Of a stretch of 59,113 bases of DNA, positions 25,699 to 35,145 are shown piece after piece (the first letter of the stretch is position 1; the number at the start of each line of letters is the position of its first letter). Under the pieces are notes generated by a model. It saw nothing but the letters and a program-made list of their open reading frames with translations, ran no database searches and was not told where the DNA came from. This stretch comes from Mesorhizobium sp. (GTDB taxonomy: Bacteria > Pseudomonadota > Alphaproteobacteria > Rhizobiales > Rhizobiaceae), in assembly GCA_004020645.1 (NCBI GenBank), contig SAQL01000037.1:1-59113 (forward strand). The letters run 5' to 3'. Made by a program: the position numbers and the translations under genes.

Positions 25699-25939
25699 CG
25701 AAGGTTGGACGCACAGCACCCGACCGCAGCCCCAACCTTTCCTCCCAGGCTGGGGATGCTACCGACCGGGAAGGTCGACCGAGCGCGGCGCTCTCCCGAG
25801 CGGATTCTGGTGCAACTCCTACCACTTTGCGCTCATGCACCCGGAGACTTGACTGCGAGGGAACGTGAGAGTTCCGCTCACCGTCTGCTGACACCTTGAC
25901 TTCGCTTGGTGCGCGTCAGGCCTGACTTCCGGCTGATCT

Positions 25940-27262
25940 TCAGATAGCGGCGATGTCCAGCTTCGAGCCGTCGACCAGACGCGACAGGCGGAACGGTGTA
26001 GGATCGACGCAAGGCGTGTCGTTTACGACAAGCTCTGCGGCCAGATGGCCAAGCCCCGGGCCCAAACCGAAGCCGTGGCCCGAGCAGCCCGCCGCGAGGA
26101 CGAGGCCTTTCACCCCGTCCACCTGCGACACCACAGGCACTGCGTCCGGCGTGCAATCGACGAAGCCGCCCCAGGCGCTATCGATCTCTATATCGCCGAG
26201 TTGAGGGAAGGTTTTCCGGACACTCTCCACCACTTGGCTTACCAGCCATTTCAAGGGTGGAGGATCCAACACACGATTCTTTTCGAAGATCCGATCGTCG
26301 CTGGTCAGGAGCGCCGGCAATGAATCCGGCCCCGAAACGAACGATTGGCCGATGCCGAGCCTGACGTTCTTCAGGCGATGCAAGAACTGCGGCATGAATT
26401 CCCGGCTATACCGAATAGCCTGGGGCGTGATTTCGAGGTTCGCCTTGCCGCTGATCGCAAGCGTATAGCTGCCGTCCAGTCGGCGCGTGATCGTGCAGTA
26501 GGGTGTGGAGACCGCCTCGCCTATGTTGATTGTCGGGGTGGAACGCAGCGCGGTCTGCCGGATGCTCGCTTGGGGGAAACTGATTCCGAGCGGCCTCAGG
26601 AAGCGCGAGGACCAAGCGCCAGCGGCGCACAGCACCGCGCTGGTTCTGATGTAGCCCTTCTCCGTGTGCACGCCCGCAATCTTGCCATTGGCCAAGTCGA
26701 GCGCCCGCGCGGCGCATCCCTGGTGGATCGTGGCGCCCAGAGCTCTGGCCCCATCGGCGATAGCCGGCGCGGCGAGCGCAGGTTCGGCCTTACCGTCCCG
26801 GTCCGAATAGGTCCCGCCGACCCATTTGTCGCGCGCTTCGGGGACGCGCTCGGCCACTTCCGCCCGGCTCAGCACGCGGGTGTCGACTTCGTACTCCCTG
26901 GCGACCTCGCGCCACCTTTCCCAGCCGGCGAGCACAGCCTCGTCGTGGGTTGCATAGACGAGACCGCAGCGTCGAAATCCAAGGTCCCGATTGATATCGC
27001 GGGTGAGTTCGTCCCACAGTCGCATGGACATCACCGAGAGCGGCAGTTCGCGCCGATCGCGGTTCTGCTGGCGGCACCAACCCCAGTTTCGGCTCGATTG
27101 TTCACAGGCGACGTGGCCCTTCTCGAGCAGAGCCACAGAGAGGCCACGCTTCGCCAAGAAATAGGCGGCCGTAGAGCCGAGGATGCCGCCGCCGACGATG
27201 ACGACGTCGACCTCGGCCGGGAGACGGTCATCGCTGTGAATGCGTTCGACTCGGGGCGACAT
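25940..27262 (-). CDS. FAD-dependent oxidoreductase, DAO family (SRNWGWCRQQNRD subgroup, paralogue 1)
   Basis: This 440-aa protein has VDVVIVGGGILGSTAAY (residues 17-33) for FAD binding and the signature EQSSRNWGWCRQQNRD near residue 58. The C-terminal SAWGGFVDCTPDAVPV and GCSGHGFGLGPGLGHL complete the DAO fold. The same subgroup signature occurs in the protein at 41194-42519. Such enzymes oxidise D-amino acids or N-substituted amino acids including opines. ATG 27262 follows a GAGG site; a TTG eight codons upstream is less likely. It lies 267 bp after the NADH dehydrogenase gene on the same strand, a possible electron acceptor partner. Confidence 0.87.
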   Translation of the reverse strand: MSPRVERIHSDDRLPAEVDVVIVGGGILGSTAAYFLAKRGLSVALLEKGHVACEQSSRNWGWCRQQNRDRRELPLSVMSMRLWDELTRDINRDLGFRRCGLVYATHDEAVLAGWERWREVAREYEVDTRVLSRAEVAERVPEARDKWVGGTYSDRDGKAEPALAAPAIADGARALGATIHQGCAARALDLANGKIAGVHTEKGYIRTSAVLCAAGAWSSRFLRPLGISFPQASIRQTALRSTPTINIGEAVSTPYCTITRRLDGSYTLAISGKANLEITPQAIRYSREFMPQFLHRLKNVRLGIGQSFVSGPDSLPALLTSDDRIFEKNRVLDPPPLKWLVSQVVESVRKTFPQLGDIEIDSAWGGFVDCTPDAVPVVSQVDGVKGLVLAAGCSGHGFGLGPGLGHLAAELVVNDTPCVDPTPFRLSRLVDGSKLDIAAI

Positions 27263-27529
27263 GTTCCAACCAACCTCGGCTGCCAAGAATGCGGAAGCAA
27301 AGTTCCGATCAGCCCTTCATCGCATCGTGCGTTCGAAAGAATGTGCCGAAACCATCCAGGACTTCGCCAGATATGCGGGTTTTTGATCGCTTGATCGATA
27401 CGAGCTGCTCAAGCCCGATAGAGTGCCAGTTCCGCGCAGGGCGGCACCTGCTCGCGAGTGCGTCGGATCGCGCTTGGGGATGGATCAACCGGCATCCCTC
27501 GGTCACAGCCTGCCGCACACCTGTCAACA

Positions 27530-28837
27530 TCAATGCAATTTGAGACGCGGACGGACAACCCGATTGACATGGCCGACCAGGATAAGAGCCAGGCCCTTGA
27601 TCCAGCCATGTATGGCCACCAGGTGCATGCGGTACAAAGAAACGTAGATCATCCTGGCCAGCCGCCCCTCGATCGCCATCCGCCCGCCGACGAGGTTTCC
27701 CATCAAGCTGCCGACGGTGGAAAACCGGCTCAACGACACTAGCGAGCCCTTGTCCCGATAGACAAATGCTTCCGGCGTTTCCCCGGCAATCAAGTGAAGA
27801 ATGTTGCGATAAGCGGTCGATGCCATCTGGTGGGCGGCCTGAGCCCGTGGCGGCACCGGGCTGCCCGCGCCCTCTGGTTTGAAAAAGCAGCAATCGCCTA
27901 AAGCGAGGATGCGCTCGTCCCGGCTCGTTTGCAGGGTGGGGAGGACGACAAGCTGTCTGCTGCGCGCCAGTTCCAGTCCGTCGAGATCCTCCAGAATACG
28001 TGGCCCCTGCACTCCTGCAGCCCAGACGCAAATATTGGCGTGTATCTCCTCTCCGGTAGCACACCTCAGTCCCGTTTCCATTGCTTCCGATACAGCTGTG
28101 TTTGCGAGCACCCGTACGCCGAGGGCCTCAAGTTCCTGATGCGCTGCCTCTGCCAACGCTTCTGGGAGAGCCGGAAGAATCCGAGGCCCTGCCTCAATCA
28201 GGGTGACCCTCAGCCGGGTCTCGTCGAAGACTTCCAGGCCATAATGCCGAAGAGATGATGCAGCATTGTAGAGTTCAGCAGCGAGTTCAACGCCGGTTGC
28301 GCCGCCACCCACGATAGCTATGTCAACAGAAGCGTCCTCGGTTGGATTAGCGGACATCGTCCTCGAAACCCGAAGGCAGTGATTCAACAATTTCAGTCGA
28401 AAGCGATCGGCTTGACGACGGTCTTCCAGGAAAAGGCAGTGGTCCTTAACTCCGGGAGTCCCGAAGTCGTTTGAAACCGACCCTATTGCGATAACGAGGT
28501 AGTCGTACCGGAGCCGATGTCGACCGACCAGTTCCGACCCGTCATCGTCGTAAATCGGCGCCACTGTGACCTGCCGCGCTGTGCGGTCGATGGCCTCCAG
28601 CGACCCGTAGAAGAAGCGGTAGCCCCAACGGTGCCCGTGGCCGCGGTAGCCCACTTCGTCAAGATTTGCGTCGAGTGATCCGGCCGCGACCTCATGGAGG
28701 AGCGGCTTCCAGACATGGGTGTGGTTCCGCTCCACAAGAATGATATCGAAATCCTTGCGGCCGAGCCGTGCTCCGAGCCGCCGCACGAGTTCCAGACCTC
28801 CAGCCCCACCGCCAACGACGACTATTTGAGTCTTCAT
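27530..28837 (-). CDS. ndh: Type II NADH:quinone oxidoreductase
   Basis: This 435-aa two-dinucleotide-fold flavoprotein has IVVVGGGAGGLELVRRLG (residues 5-22) for FAD, IAIVGGGATGVELAAEL near residue 173 for NADH and ILALGDCCF near residue 300. The amphipathic C-terminal segment that anchors NDH-2 at the membrane is present. It passes electrons from NADH to quinone without proton pumping. Its presence among oxidases may relieve NADH load. Upstream, 28838-29026 separates it from tdh. An AT-rich or unusual origin is not evident. Confidence 0.87.
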   Translation of the reverse strand: MKTQIVVVGGGAGGLELVRRLGARLGRKDFDIILVERNHTHVWKPLLHEVAAGSLDANLDEVGYRGHGHRWGYRFFYGSLEAIDRTARQVTVAPIYDDDGSELVGRHRLRYDYLVIAIGSVSNDFGTPGVKDHCLFLEDRRQADRFRLKLLNHCLRVSRTMSANPTEDASVDIAIVGGGATGVELAAELYNAASSLRHYGLEVFDETRLRVTLIEAGPRILPALPEALAEAAHQELEALGVRVLANTAVSEAMETGLRCATGEEIHANICVWAAGVQGPRILEDLDGLELARSRQLVVLPTLQTSRDERILALGDCCFFKPEGAGSPVPPRAQAAHQMASTAYRNILHLIAGETPEAFVYRDKGSLVSLSRFSTVGSLMGNLVGGRMAIEGRLARMIYVSLYRMHLVAIHGWIKGLALILVGHVNRVVRPRLKLH

Positions 28838-29026
28838 TCGTGCTGCCCGGTCCGTAGCGGAATGCCTCTCGACATGACCAACCGCCTGTCAGCGCTGCAG
28901 GCCAAATGGCAATCAAGTCCTGGATTCGATAGCCCCTGAATGAAAAGCAGCGTCATCGTCGCCCTCGCGAAGCTCGAAAATTGCCCTACCCCGGGCGTTC
29001 ATGCCAGAGAGTCCCAAGCGCCGCCT

Positions 29027-30060
29027 TCACCAATCCATGACAACCTTGCCGGAATTGCCTGATTCCATCGCCTCGAAGCCGGAAATGTAGTCGTCAACGC
29101 CGATGCGGTGGGTAATCAGGCCGGTGACATCGAGCGGTCCCTGCACCAGCGCGATCACCTTGTACCAGGTCTCGAACATTTCGCGGCCATAGATGCCCTT
29201 GAGATGCAGCATCTTGAAGATGACCTTGTTCCATTCGATCTCGAAGCCGGTCGGCGCAATGCCCAGAATGGCGATCTTGCCGCCATTGTTCATGGCGTCG
29301 ATCATGTCGCGGAAAGCGGGGGCGGCGCCCGACATCTCCAGTCCGACGTCAAAACCTTCCGTCATGCCGATGGCCGGCATCACGTCGCGCAGCTTTTCCT
29401 TCGACGCATCGACGACATGCTGGACGCCGAGCTTTTTCGCCAGCGCCAGCCGCACCGGATTGATGTCGGTGATGACGACCTTGCGCGCGCCGACGCATTG
29501 CGCGACCAGGGCGCCCATGATGCCGATCGGCCCGGCGCCGGTGACCAGCACATCCTCGCCGACAAGATCGAAGGAGAGCGCCGTGTGCACCGCGTTGCCC
29601 AACGGATCGAAGATCGCTGCGATCTCGTCGGGAATGTCGTCGGGGATCGGCACGACATTATGCTGCGGGATGGCGACGTATTCTCCGAACGCGCCGGGCC
29701 GGTTGACGCCGACGCCCAGCGTGTTGCGGCAGAGATGCCCTCTGCCCGCGCGGCAGTTGCGGCAATGCCCGCAGACGACATGACCCTCGCCCGAGACGCG
29801 CTGGCCGAGCTTGTATTCGGTCACCGCCGCGCCGAAATCGCGACGGTGCCGACGAATTCGTGGCCCGTCACCATCGGCACCGGCACGGTTTTTTGGGCCC
29901 ATTGGTCCCAGTTGTAGATGTGCACATCGGTGCCACAGATCGCCGTCTTGCGGATCTTGATCAGCACGTCGTTCGGGCCGATCTCCGGGATGGGCACATG
30001 CTCCATCCAGATGCCGGGCTCGGCGCGGGCTTTGACGAGAGCGCGCATCATGTTGGACAT
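29027..30060 (-). pseudogene. tdh: L-threonine 3-dehydrogenase with a single -1 frameshift
   Basis: The first 75 codons read as Tdh: CGTDVHIYNWD with the catalytic zinc Cys, and TGHEFVGTV with the His-Glu pair. Near 29838-29843 the sequence reads GCGAT where GCGGAT is expected, and the frame closes. One base over, it continues perfectly: CGHCRNCRAGRGHLC (structural zinc), GAGPIGIMGALVAQ and a normal C-terminus. Restoring one G gives a 344-aa protein of usual length with no other damage. The stop of kbl overlaps the tdh start. Either this is a very recent mutation or a base-call error. The intact enzyme oxidises threonine to 2-amino-3-ketobutyrate. Confidence 0.88.
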
Positions 30061-31247
30061 CAGCCAATCACTCCGAGTTCGCGGCCGACCTCGCCGAACG
30101 CCGCGACTGCGCGGTCGATGTCATCAGTAGAATGCGCGGCCGACATCTGCGTCCTGATGCGGGCCTTGCCCTTGGGCACGACGGGGAAGGAAAAGCCGAT
30201 CACGTAGATGCCGCGATCAAGCAGCATGTCGGCCATCTGCGAAGCCAGCGCGGCATCGCCGATCATCACCGGAATGATCGGGTGGTCACCTCCGGCCAAT
30301 GTGAAGCCGACCTTCGTCATCTTTGAGCGGAAGCGGTCTGCATTGTGGTAGAGACTCTTGCGCAGCGCATCGCCGTTACGGACCAGCTCGAACACTTTTA
30401 TCGACGCCCCGGCGATCGCCGGCATCAGCGTGTTGGAGAAGAGGTAGGGCCGCGAGCGCTGCCGCAGCCACTCAACCACCTCGCGCTTGCCGGAGGTATA
30501 GCCACCGGACGCGCCGCCCAGCGCCTTGCCCAGCGTGCCGGTGATTATGTCCACCCTGCCCTCGACCCCGCAATGCTCGGCTGAGCCGCGGCCATTCTTG
30601 CCGACGAAGCCGACGGCATGGCTGTCGTCCACCATGACCATCGCATCGTATTTTTCTGCTAGGTCGCAGACGCCTTTTAGATTGGCGATGATGCCGTCCA
30701 TCGAGAAGACACCGTCGGTGGCGATCAGCTTGAAGCGGCTGCCTTCGGCCTTCTTCAATTCCTCCTCGAGCGCCGCCATGTCGTTGTTGGCATAGCGAAA
30801 GCGTTTTGCTTTGGAGAGCCTGACGCCGTCGATGATCGAGGCGTGGTTCAGCGCGTCGGAAATGACCGCGTCCTCCTCGGAAAGGAGTGTCTCGAACAGG
30901 CCGCCATTGGCATCGAAGCAGGAGCCATAAAGGATCGTGTCCTCCATGCCCAGAAACTTCGAGATCGTCGCCTCGAGCTGTTTGTGTTCCTCCTGCGTGC
31001 CGCAGATGAAGCGCACCGACGCCATGCCATAGCCGTAGCGGTCCAGCGCGGCCTTCGCCGCATCCCGCAACTCCTCGCTGTCGGCGAGGCCGAGATAGTT
31101 GTTGGCGCAGAAATTGAGCAGCTTGCGGCCGCCAACCTCGATCTCGGACGACTGGGGCGATGTGATGACTCGCTCACGCTTGTACAGGCCTTCCGCTTCG
31201 CTCTGTGAAAGAAGCTTGCCAACGTGACTTTCTAGAGTCGGCGCCAT
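30060..31247 (-). CDS. kbl: 2-amino-3-ketobutyrate CoA ligase (glycine C-acetyltransferase)
   Basis: This 395-aa alpha-oxoamine synthase has CANNYLGLAD near residue 47, the DDSHAVGFVGKNGRG stretch near residue 206 and the PLP Lys in TLGKALGGASGG near residue 240. It cleaves 2-amino-3-ketobutyrate with CoA to glycine and acetyl-CoA, directly after Tdh. A near-perfect GGAGG site precedes the ATG at 31247; the longer frame upstream is not coding. It overlaps tdh by one base and follows homoserine kinase by 40 bp, so a degradation enzyme sits directly behind two biosynthetic ones. Confidence 0.95.
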   Translation of the reverse strand: MAPTLESHVGKLLSQSEAEGLYKRERVITSPQSSEIEVGGRKLLNFCANNYLGLADSEELRDAAKAALDRYGYGMASVRFICGTQEEHKQLEATISKFLGMEDTILYGSCFDANGGLFETLLSEEDAVISDALNHASIIDGVRLSKAKRFRYANNDMAALEEELKKAEGSRFKLIATDGVFSMDGIIANLKGVCDLAEKYDAMVMVDDSHAVGFVGKNGRGSAEHCGVEGRVDIITGTLGKALGGASGGYTSGKREVVEWLRQRSRPYLFSNTLMPAIAGASIKVFELVRNGDALRKSLYHNADRFRSKMTKVGFTLAGGDHPIIPVMIGDAALASQMADMLLDRGIYVIGFSFPVVPKGKARIRTQMSAAHSTDDIDRAVAAFGEVGRELGVIG

Positions 31248-31287
31248 AATGCCTCCATCTTCAGTGCTGTTATCTGTGCGGTCATGT

Positions 31288-32232
31288 TCATGCGACCTCT
31301 CCACGAAGCACTCGCAAGATGCGCTCGAAGTGGCTGGGATCGTGTGCTTTGAGGAGCGCAGCTTCCCGGGGCTGGTGCAGATCCCACAGACGCGATAGCC
31401 AAAAACGAAATGCTCCAGCGCGCTGCATTGCAGGAAGCAATGTGCGCTCGGCTGGAGTGAGTGCGCGAACGGACTCATAGCCGCCCAGGAATGCGGCGGC
31501 TCGGTCATCACGTTGACCGCCGGTGCAGTCTTCGACGCACCAGTCGTTGAGGCACACGGCAATGTCGAACAGAAAGGCGTCGCACCCCGCGAAATAGAAA
31601 TCGAAAATGCCCGTCAGATGCTCACCGTCAAACAGCGCGTTGTCGCGAAAGAGATCAGCGTGCACCGGCCCTTTGGGAAGCTGCTCGTAGGAAGGAGACG
31701 CCGCGATTTCCTTCTGGAAGGCCAGTTCGCTTATGAGCAGCGAGCGCTGCTCCTCAGATACGCAGCGGCCGACCACTGGCGCCACCTCGTCCCACCATTC
31801 GAGGCCTCGCGGATTGACCTGGTGTCGAGGGTAGTCGCTGCCGGCCACGTGCATGCGCGCCAGGCTCTCCCCGACAGTGCGACACTGCGACACTGTCGGT
31901 GCTGTCACGCTCTCGCCAGGAAGCCTGTTGACGACCACCGCAGGCCGGCCTTTCAGCGAGTGAAGGATTTCGCCTCTGACGTTGGCAACCGGATCCGGGA
32001 CCGGCAGCCCCAGCGCCGCTAGGTGTTTCATCAGGTGAAGGTAGAAGGGCAATTCCTCGAACGTGAGCCGCTCGAACAGGGTCAGCACATATTCGCCTGC
32101 CTCGGTGTTCACAAAATAGTTCGTGTTCTCGATTCCAGTCGTGATGCCGCGGACGGAACGTGGCAAGCCCAGACCCAGCACTCGAAAGAACGCTGCGACT
32201 TCGTCGACTGACAGCTCCGTATATACAGCCAT
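31288..32232 (-). CDS. thrB: Homoserine kinase, type II (APH-fold ThrB)
   Basis: This 314-aa APH-fold kinase begins MAVYTELSVDEVAAF and has the ITTGIENTNYFV ATP loop near residue 30, the catalytic GPVHADLFRDNALF near residue 193 and the metal motif GIFDFYFAG near residue 212. This is the non-GHMP homoserine kinase used by pseudomonads and rhizobia. It makes O-phosphohomoserine for threonine synthase, whose gene precedes it by 35 bp. The start at 32232 gives the standard N-terminus; GAGGAC lies upstream. Placement between thrC and kbl is unusual, because rhizobial thrB is normally elsewhere. Confidence 0.93.
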   Translation of the reverse strand: MAVYTELSVDEVAAFFRVLGLGLPRSVRGITTGIENTNYFVNTEAGEYVLTLFERLTFEELPFYLHLMKHLAALGLPVPDPVANVRGEILHSLKGRPAVVVNRLPGESVTAPTVSQCRTVGESLARMHVAGSDYPRHQVNPRGLEWWDEVAPVVGRCVSEEQRSLLISELAFQKEIAASPSYEQLPKGPVHADLFRDNALFDGEHLTGIFDFYFAGCDAFLFDIAVCLNDWCVEDCTGGQRDDRAAAFLGGYESVRALTPAERTLLPAMQRAGAFRFWLSRLWDLHQPREAALLKAHDPSHFERILRVLRGEVA

Positions 32233-32267
32233 GGCGAAAAACGGTCCTCGATCGCTGAAGTGGCTCT

Positions 32268-33695
32268 TCAGGAAGCCCCACCCTGCACGAGTCCGGCGAT
32301 GTAGCTCTTTACGGTCTTTGCATCGGCGGGAAGGACTTCGAACCGTTTCGGCAATTCCTCTATGCCATCGAACCTTTGTGGACGATCCGGCTCGCGGCCC
32401 AAAGCCTCCCTGATGGTCCCCGCAAATTTGACCGGCAGCGCCGTCTCGAGCACGACCATCGGCATCCCAGGGCCGGAGTGCATGCGCGCAACCTTCACGC
32501 CGTCTGCAGTGTGTGGATCGATCAGCGCGTTGAAGCGGTGCCACGTGTCACGGATCGTCTCCAACCGGTCGGCGTGGGTGCTTTTCCCGCTACGGAAACC
32601 AAAACGATCCGCCACTTGCACGAAGGCTGGATCCCCGCTGAGATCGAACGATCCGCTTTCGCGCAATTGATCGTCGAACAACGATCTCGTCCGGCTGGCG
32701 TCGCAACCGAGCAAGTCGAATACGAAACGCTCGAGATTGGAGGCCTTGGAAATGTCCATGGATGGGCTCGAGGTTTCAAAAGTGCCAACGCGGCCCCGCA
32801 CGCGATAAACGCCGGTGCGGAAAAATTCATCGAGCACGTCGTTCTCGTTGGTCGCAACGACCAGACGGGATATGGGGAGTCCCATCATGCGCGCAACATG
32901 ACCGGCGCAGACGTTGCCGAAATTGCCCGAGGGAACGGTGAAGTCGACCTTTGACGAATTCTCTTCCGTCACCTGAAAATAGGCCGAGAAGTAATACACC
33001 ACCTGAGCCACCAGTCGGGCCCAGTTGATCGAATTGACGGCGCCGATTCGATGGCGTTGCTTGAAGTCGGTATCGCCGGACACGGCTTTCACGATGTCCT
33101 GGCAATCGTCGAACACCCCCTCTATAGCGATGTTGTTGATATTGGAGTCCTGCAGGCTGAACATCTGGGCTTGCTGGAAGGCGCTCATGCGTCCGTGCGG
33201 CGACATCATGAAGACGCGGATGCCTTTCTTGCCGCGCATGGCATATTCAGCCGCGCTGCCGGTGTCGCCGCTGGTTGCGCCGAGTATGTTCAGCTCCTCA
33301 CCCCGGCGGGCGAGTTCGTACTCGAGCAGATTGCCGAGCAACTGCATTGCCATGTCCTTGAACGCCAACGTGGGGCCGTTCGACAGTTCCGCGACGTGAA
33401 GACCCGTCTCAAGCGTGCGCACCGGCGTGATCCGGTCGGTGCCGAAAACCTTAGACGTATAGGTCTTCGCGCAGATGGCTTTCAGATCGGCGGGCGGAAT
33501 ATCGTCGATGTAGAGCGACAGGATCTCGAAGGCGAGGTCCGGATAGGACAGGCCCCGCCACCGATTCAGCATAACATCATCCACAAGCGGGTAGTTCTCG
33601 GGCACATAGAGCCCGCCATCCGGCGCCAGACCTTCAAGCAGGATCTCGCAGAATTTCCTGCGTTCGGGTCGGCCGCGCGTGGAGATGTAGTGCAT
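32268..33695 (-). CDS. thrC: Threonine synthase
   Basis: This 475-aa fold-type II PLP enzyme starts MHYISTRG, with the PLP Lys in GPTLAFKDMAMQLLGN near residue 115, the phosphate loop GATSGDTGSAAEYA near residue 146 and the later VPSGNFGNVCAGHVARMMG. It converts O-phosphohomoserine to threonine and phosphate. AAGGAAGAG upstream supports ATG 33695; the 41 preceding in-frame codons are not coding. It stands 79 bp behind an FAD oxidoreductase and ahead of thrB, kbl and tdh. In a housekeeping setting this gene would not sit behind a peptide transporter, so a second, catabolic copy is likely. Confidence 0.93.
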   Translation of the reverse strand: MHYISTRGRPERRKFCEILLEGLAPDGGLYVPENYPLVDDVMLNRWRGLSYPDLAFEILSLYIDDIPPADLKAICAKTYTSKVFGTDRITPVRTLETGLHVAELSNGPTLAFKDMAMQLLGNLLEYELARRGEELNILGATSGDTGSAAEYAMRGKKGIRVFMMSPHGRMSAFQQAQMFSLQDSNINNIAIEGVFDDCQDIVKAVSGDTDFKQRHRIGAVNSINWARLVAQVVYYFSAYFQVTEENSSKVDFTVPSGNFGNVCAGHVARMMGLPISRLVVATNENDVLDEFFRTGVYRVRGRVGTFETSSPSMDISKASNLERFVFDLLGCDASRTRSLFDDQLRESGSFDLSGDPAFVQVADRFGFRSGKSTHADRLETIRDTWHRFNALIDPHTADGVKVARMHSGPGMPMVVLETALPVKFAGTIREALGREPDRPQRFDGIEELPKRFEVLPADAKTVKSYIAGLVQGGAS

Positions 33696-33774
33696 GTCAT
33701 GCTCTTCCTTGTAGCCGCGATCGTTCAGGAGGGGCCGCAGCGCCGCTTGGCTAATGGGCCGCCAGCTTTGGCCG

Positions 33775-35088
33775 TCAGCGGCGGGCCCGCCACCAGGCGA
33801 TCTTGTCCTGCAGCGCATAGCCCTTGATGATCGCCGGCAAGAACCAGGGATCGCCCCTATAGAAAGGGATGGAAGCTGGCGGTCGGAAGTCGAAAGCCGT
33901 GCCGGCGTCTTGCGCGCGACCCATCAGCTTGTAGGCGGCACGCGTGCCGACCCACGGTGCCCAGACCACGCCCGAACCGCAAAAGCCGGTGGCATAGACG
34001 ATGTCATCCTTTTCAAAGATGCGGGGCAGCATGTCGCGGTTCATGGCCACGTTGCCGAACCAGCGGTACGAAAGGCGAACCTTCTCCAGCTCCGGGAAAA
34101 TTTCTATCAGACCGTTACGCAGGCGGAGCGTCGGGGCTGTCGGATCGCTGTTGCCGCGGGAGCTGTCTCGCCCACCGAGCAGAATGCGCATGCCGTCGGG
34201 TGAAGGACGATAGTAGAAGCCCAGCTCCCGGTTCTCGCCCATCATCATCAGCTTGGGCATCAACCGCGCCATCAATTCAGGCGGAAGCTCCTCGGTGACG
34301 ATCATCCGGCTGCGGACGGGAACCAGGCGGCGGCGCAGGAAGGGCGCGCCGCCATCGGTATATCCGTTGGTGCAGACCAGCACCTGCCGAGCCTGCACAG
34401 TCCCGGCCGAAGTGGCGACGCGGAACCCCGACCCATCCCTCTCGATCGAGGTCACGGGCGTGTTTGAATGCACCGTCAGACCCGAAGCGAGCGCCACCCG
34501 CAGGAGCTCGGCGTGGAACTTGGCCGGGTGCAGCCCACCAATGTCCATCCGCACCACGCCGCCGCGGTAAAAGTCGGTCCCGATGTAATTGCGCTGCTCC
34601 GCATGGGGAACGGGGTAAGATTCGATCGCAAGTTTCTTCGCCAAAGCCTCGGCACCGCGGGCCATCTTCTCGTACTGTTCGTATCCTAGGGCGCCTTTGA
34701 AAAGGCCGACCAGCTTGAAGTCGCAGTCGAGCTTTTCCGTTCTGATGAAATCATAAAGGTATTCGCGCGCGATCTTGCCCTCGGCTCCGATCGCCATGGC
34801 TTTCTCTTCGCCGAAGCGCCGGGTGATGGTGGCGTAGTCCGGCCGGATACTCCCGCTGGTAATTCCGCCATTGCGCGTTGAAGCACCCTCGCCCGGATTC
34901 ATCGCATCAAAAGCTGCAACCGAGCGTCCTTCGCGCGCTAGCGCGAGCCCGGCCGCCAGCCCGGCGTAGCCGGCGCCGACGATCGCCACATCAAGTTTCT
35001 TGGCCAAGGGCTGCGGCGGCAGCGGCACGACGGGTGCCGCCTCCCACCAGTAGGGTGTATTCTTGTCGGCGACTTTGGGCTCGTGCAC
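33775..35088 (-). CDS. FAD-dependent oxidoreductase, DAO family (YWWEAAP subgroup)
   Basis: This 437-aa protein has the leader NTPYWWEAAP, the FAD motif VAIVGAGYAGLAAGLAL near residue 34 and STRNGGITSGSIRPDYATIT near residue 69. The C-terminal VYATGFCGSGVVWAPWVGTR gives the second FAD contact. It lies inside the transporter-to-threonine operon, 57 bp after the last permease and 79 bp before thrC. It is the most likely first enzyme on the imported substrate, oxidising a secondary or primary amine. The same leader starts the broken gene at 14735-14919. Confidence 0.88.
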   Translation of the reverse strand: MHEPKVADKNTPYWWEAAPVVPLPPQPLAKKLDVAIVGAGYAGLAAGLALAREGRSVAAFDAMNPGEGASTRNGGITSGSIRPDYATITRRFGEEKAMAIGAEGKIAREYLYDFIRTEKLDCDFKLVGLFKGALGYEQYEKMARGAEALAKKLAIESYPVPHAEQRNYIGTDFYRGGVVRMDIGGLHPAKFHAELLRVALASGLTVHSNTPVTSIERDGSGFRVATSAGTVQARQVLVCTNGYTDGGAPFLRRRLVPVRSRMIVTEELPPELMARLMPKLMMMGENRELGFYYRPSPDGMRILLGGRDSSRGNSDPTAPTLRLRNGLIEIFPELEKVRLSYRWFGNVAMNRDMLPRIFEKDDIVYATGFCGSGVVWAPWVGTRAAYKLMGRAQDAGTAFDFRPPASIPFYRGDPWFLPAIIKGYALQDKIAWWRARR

Positions 35089-35145
35089 GTGAGTGACTTC
35101 TCGCTGCGTTGCTGGATCGGGAATGGGCCGTGTTTGCCGGCGAGA

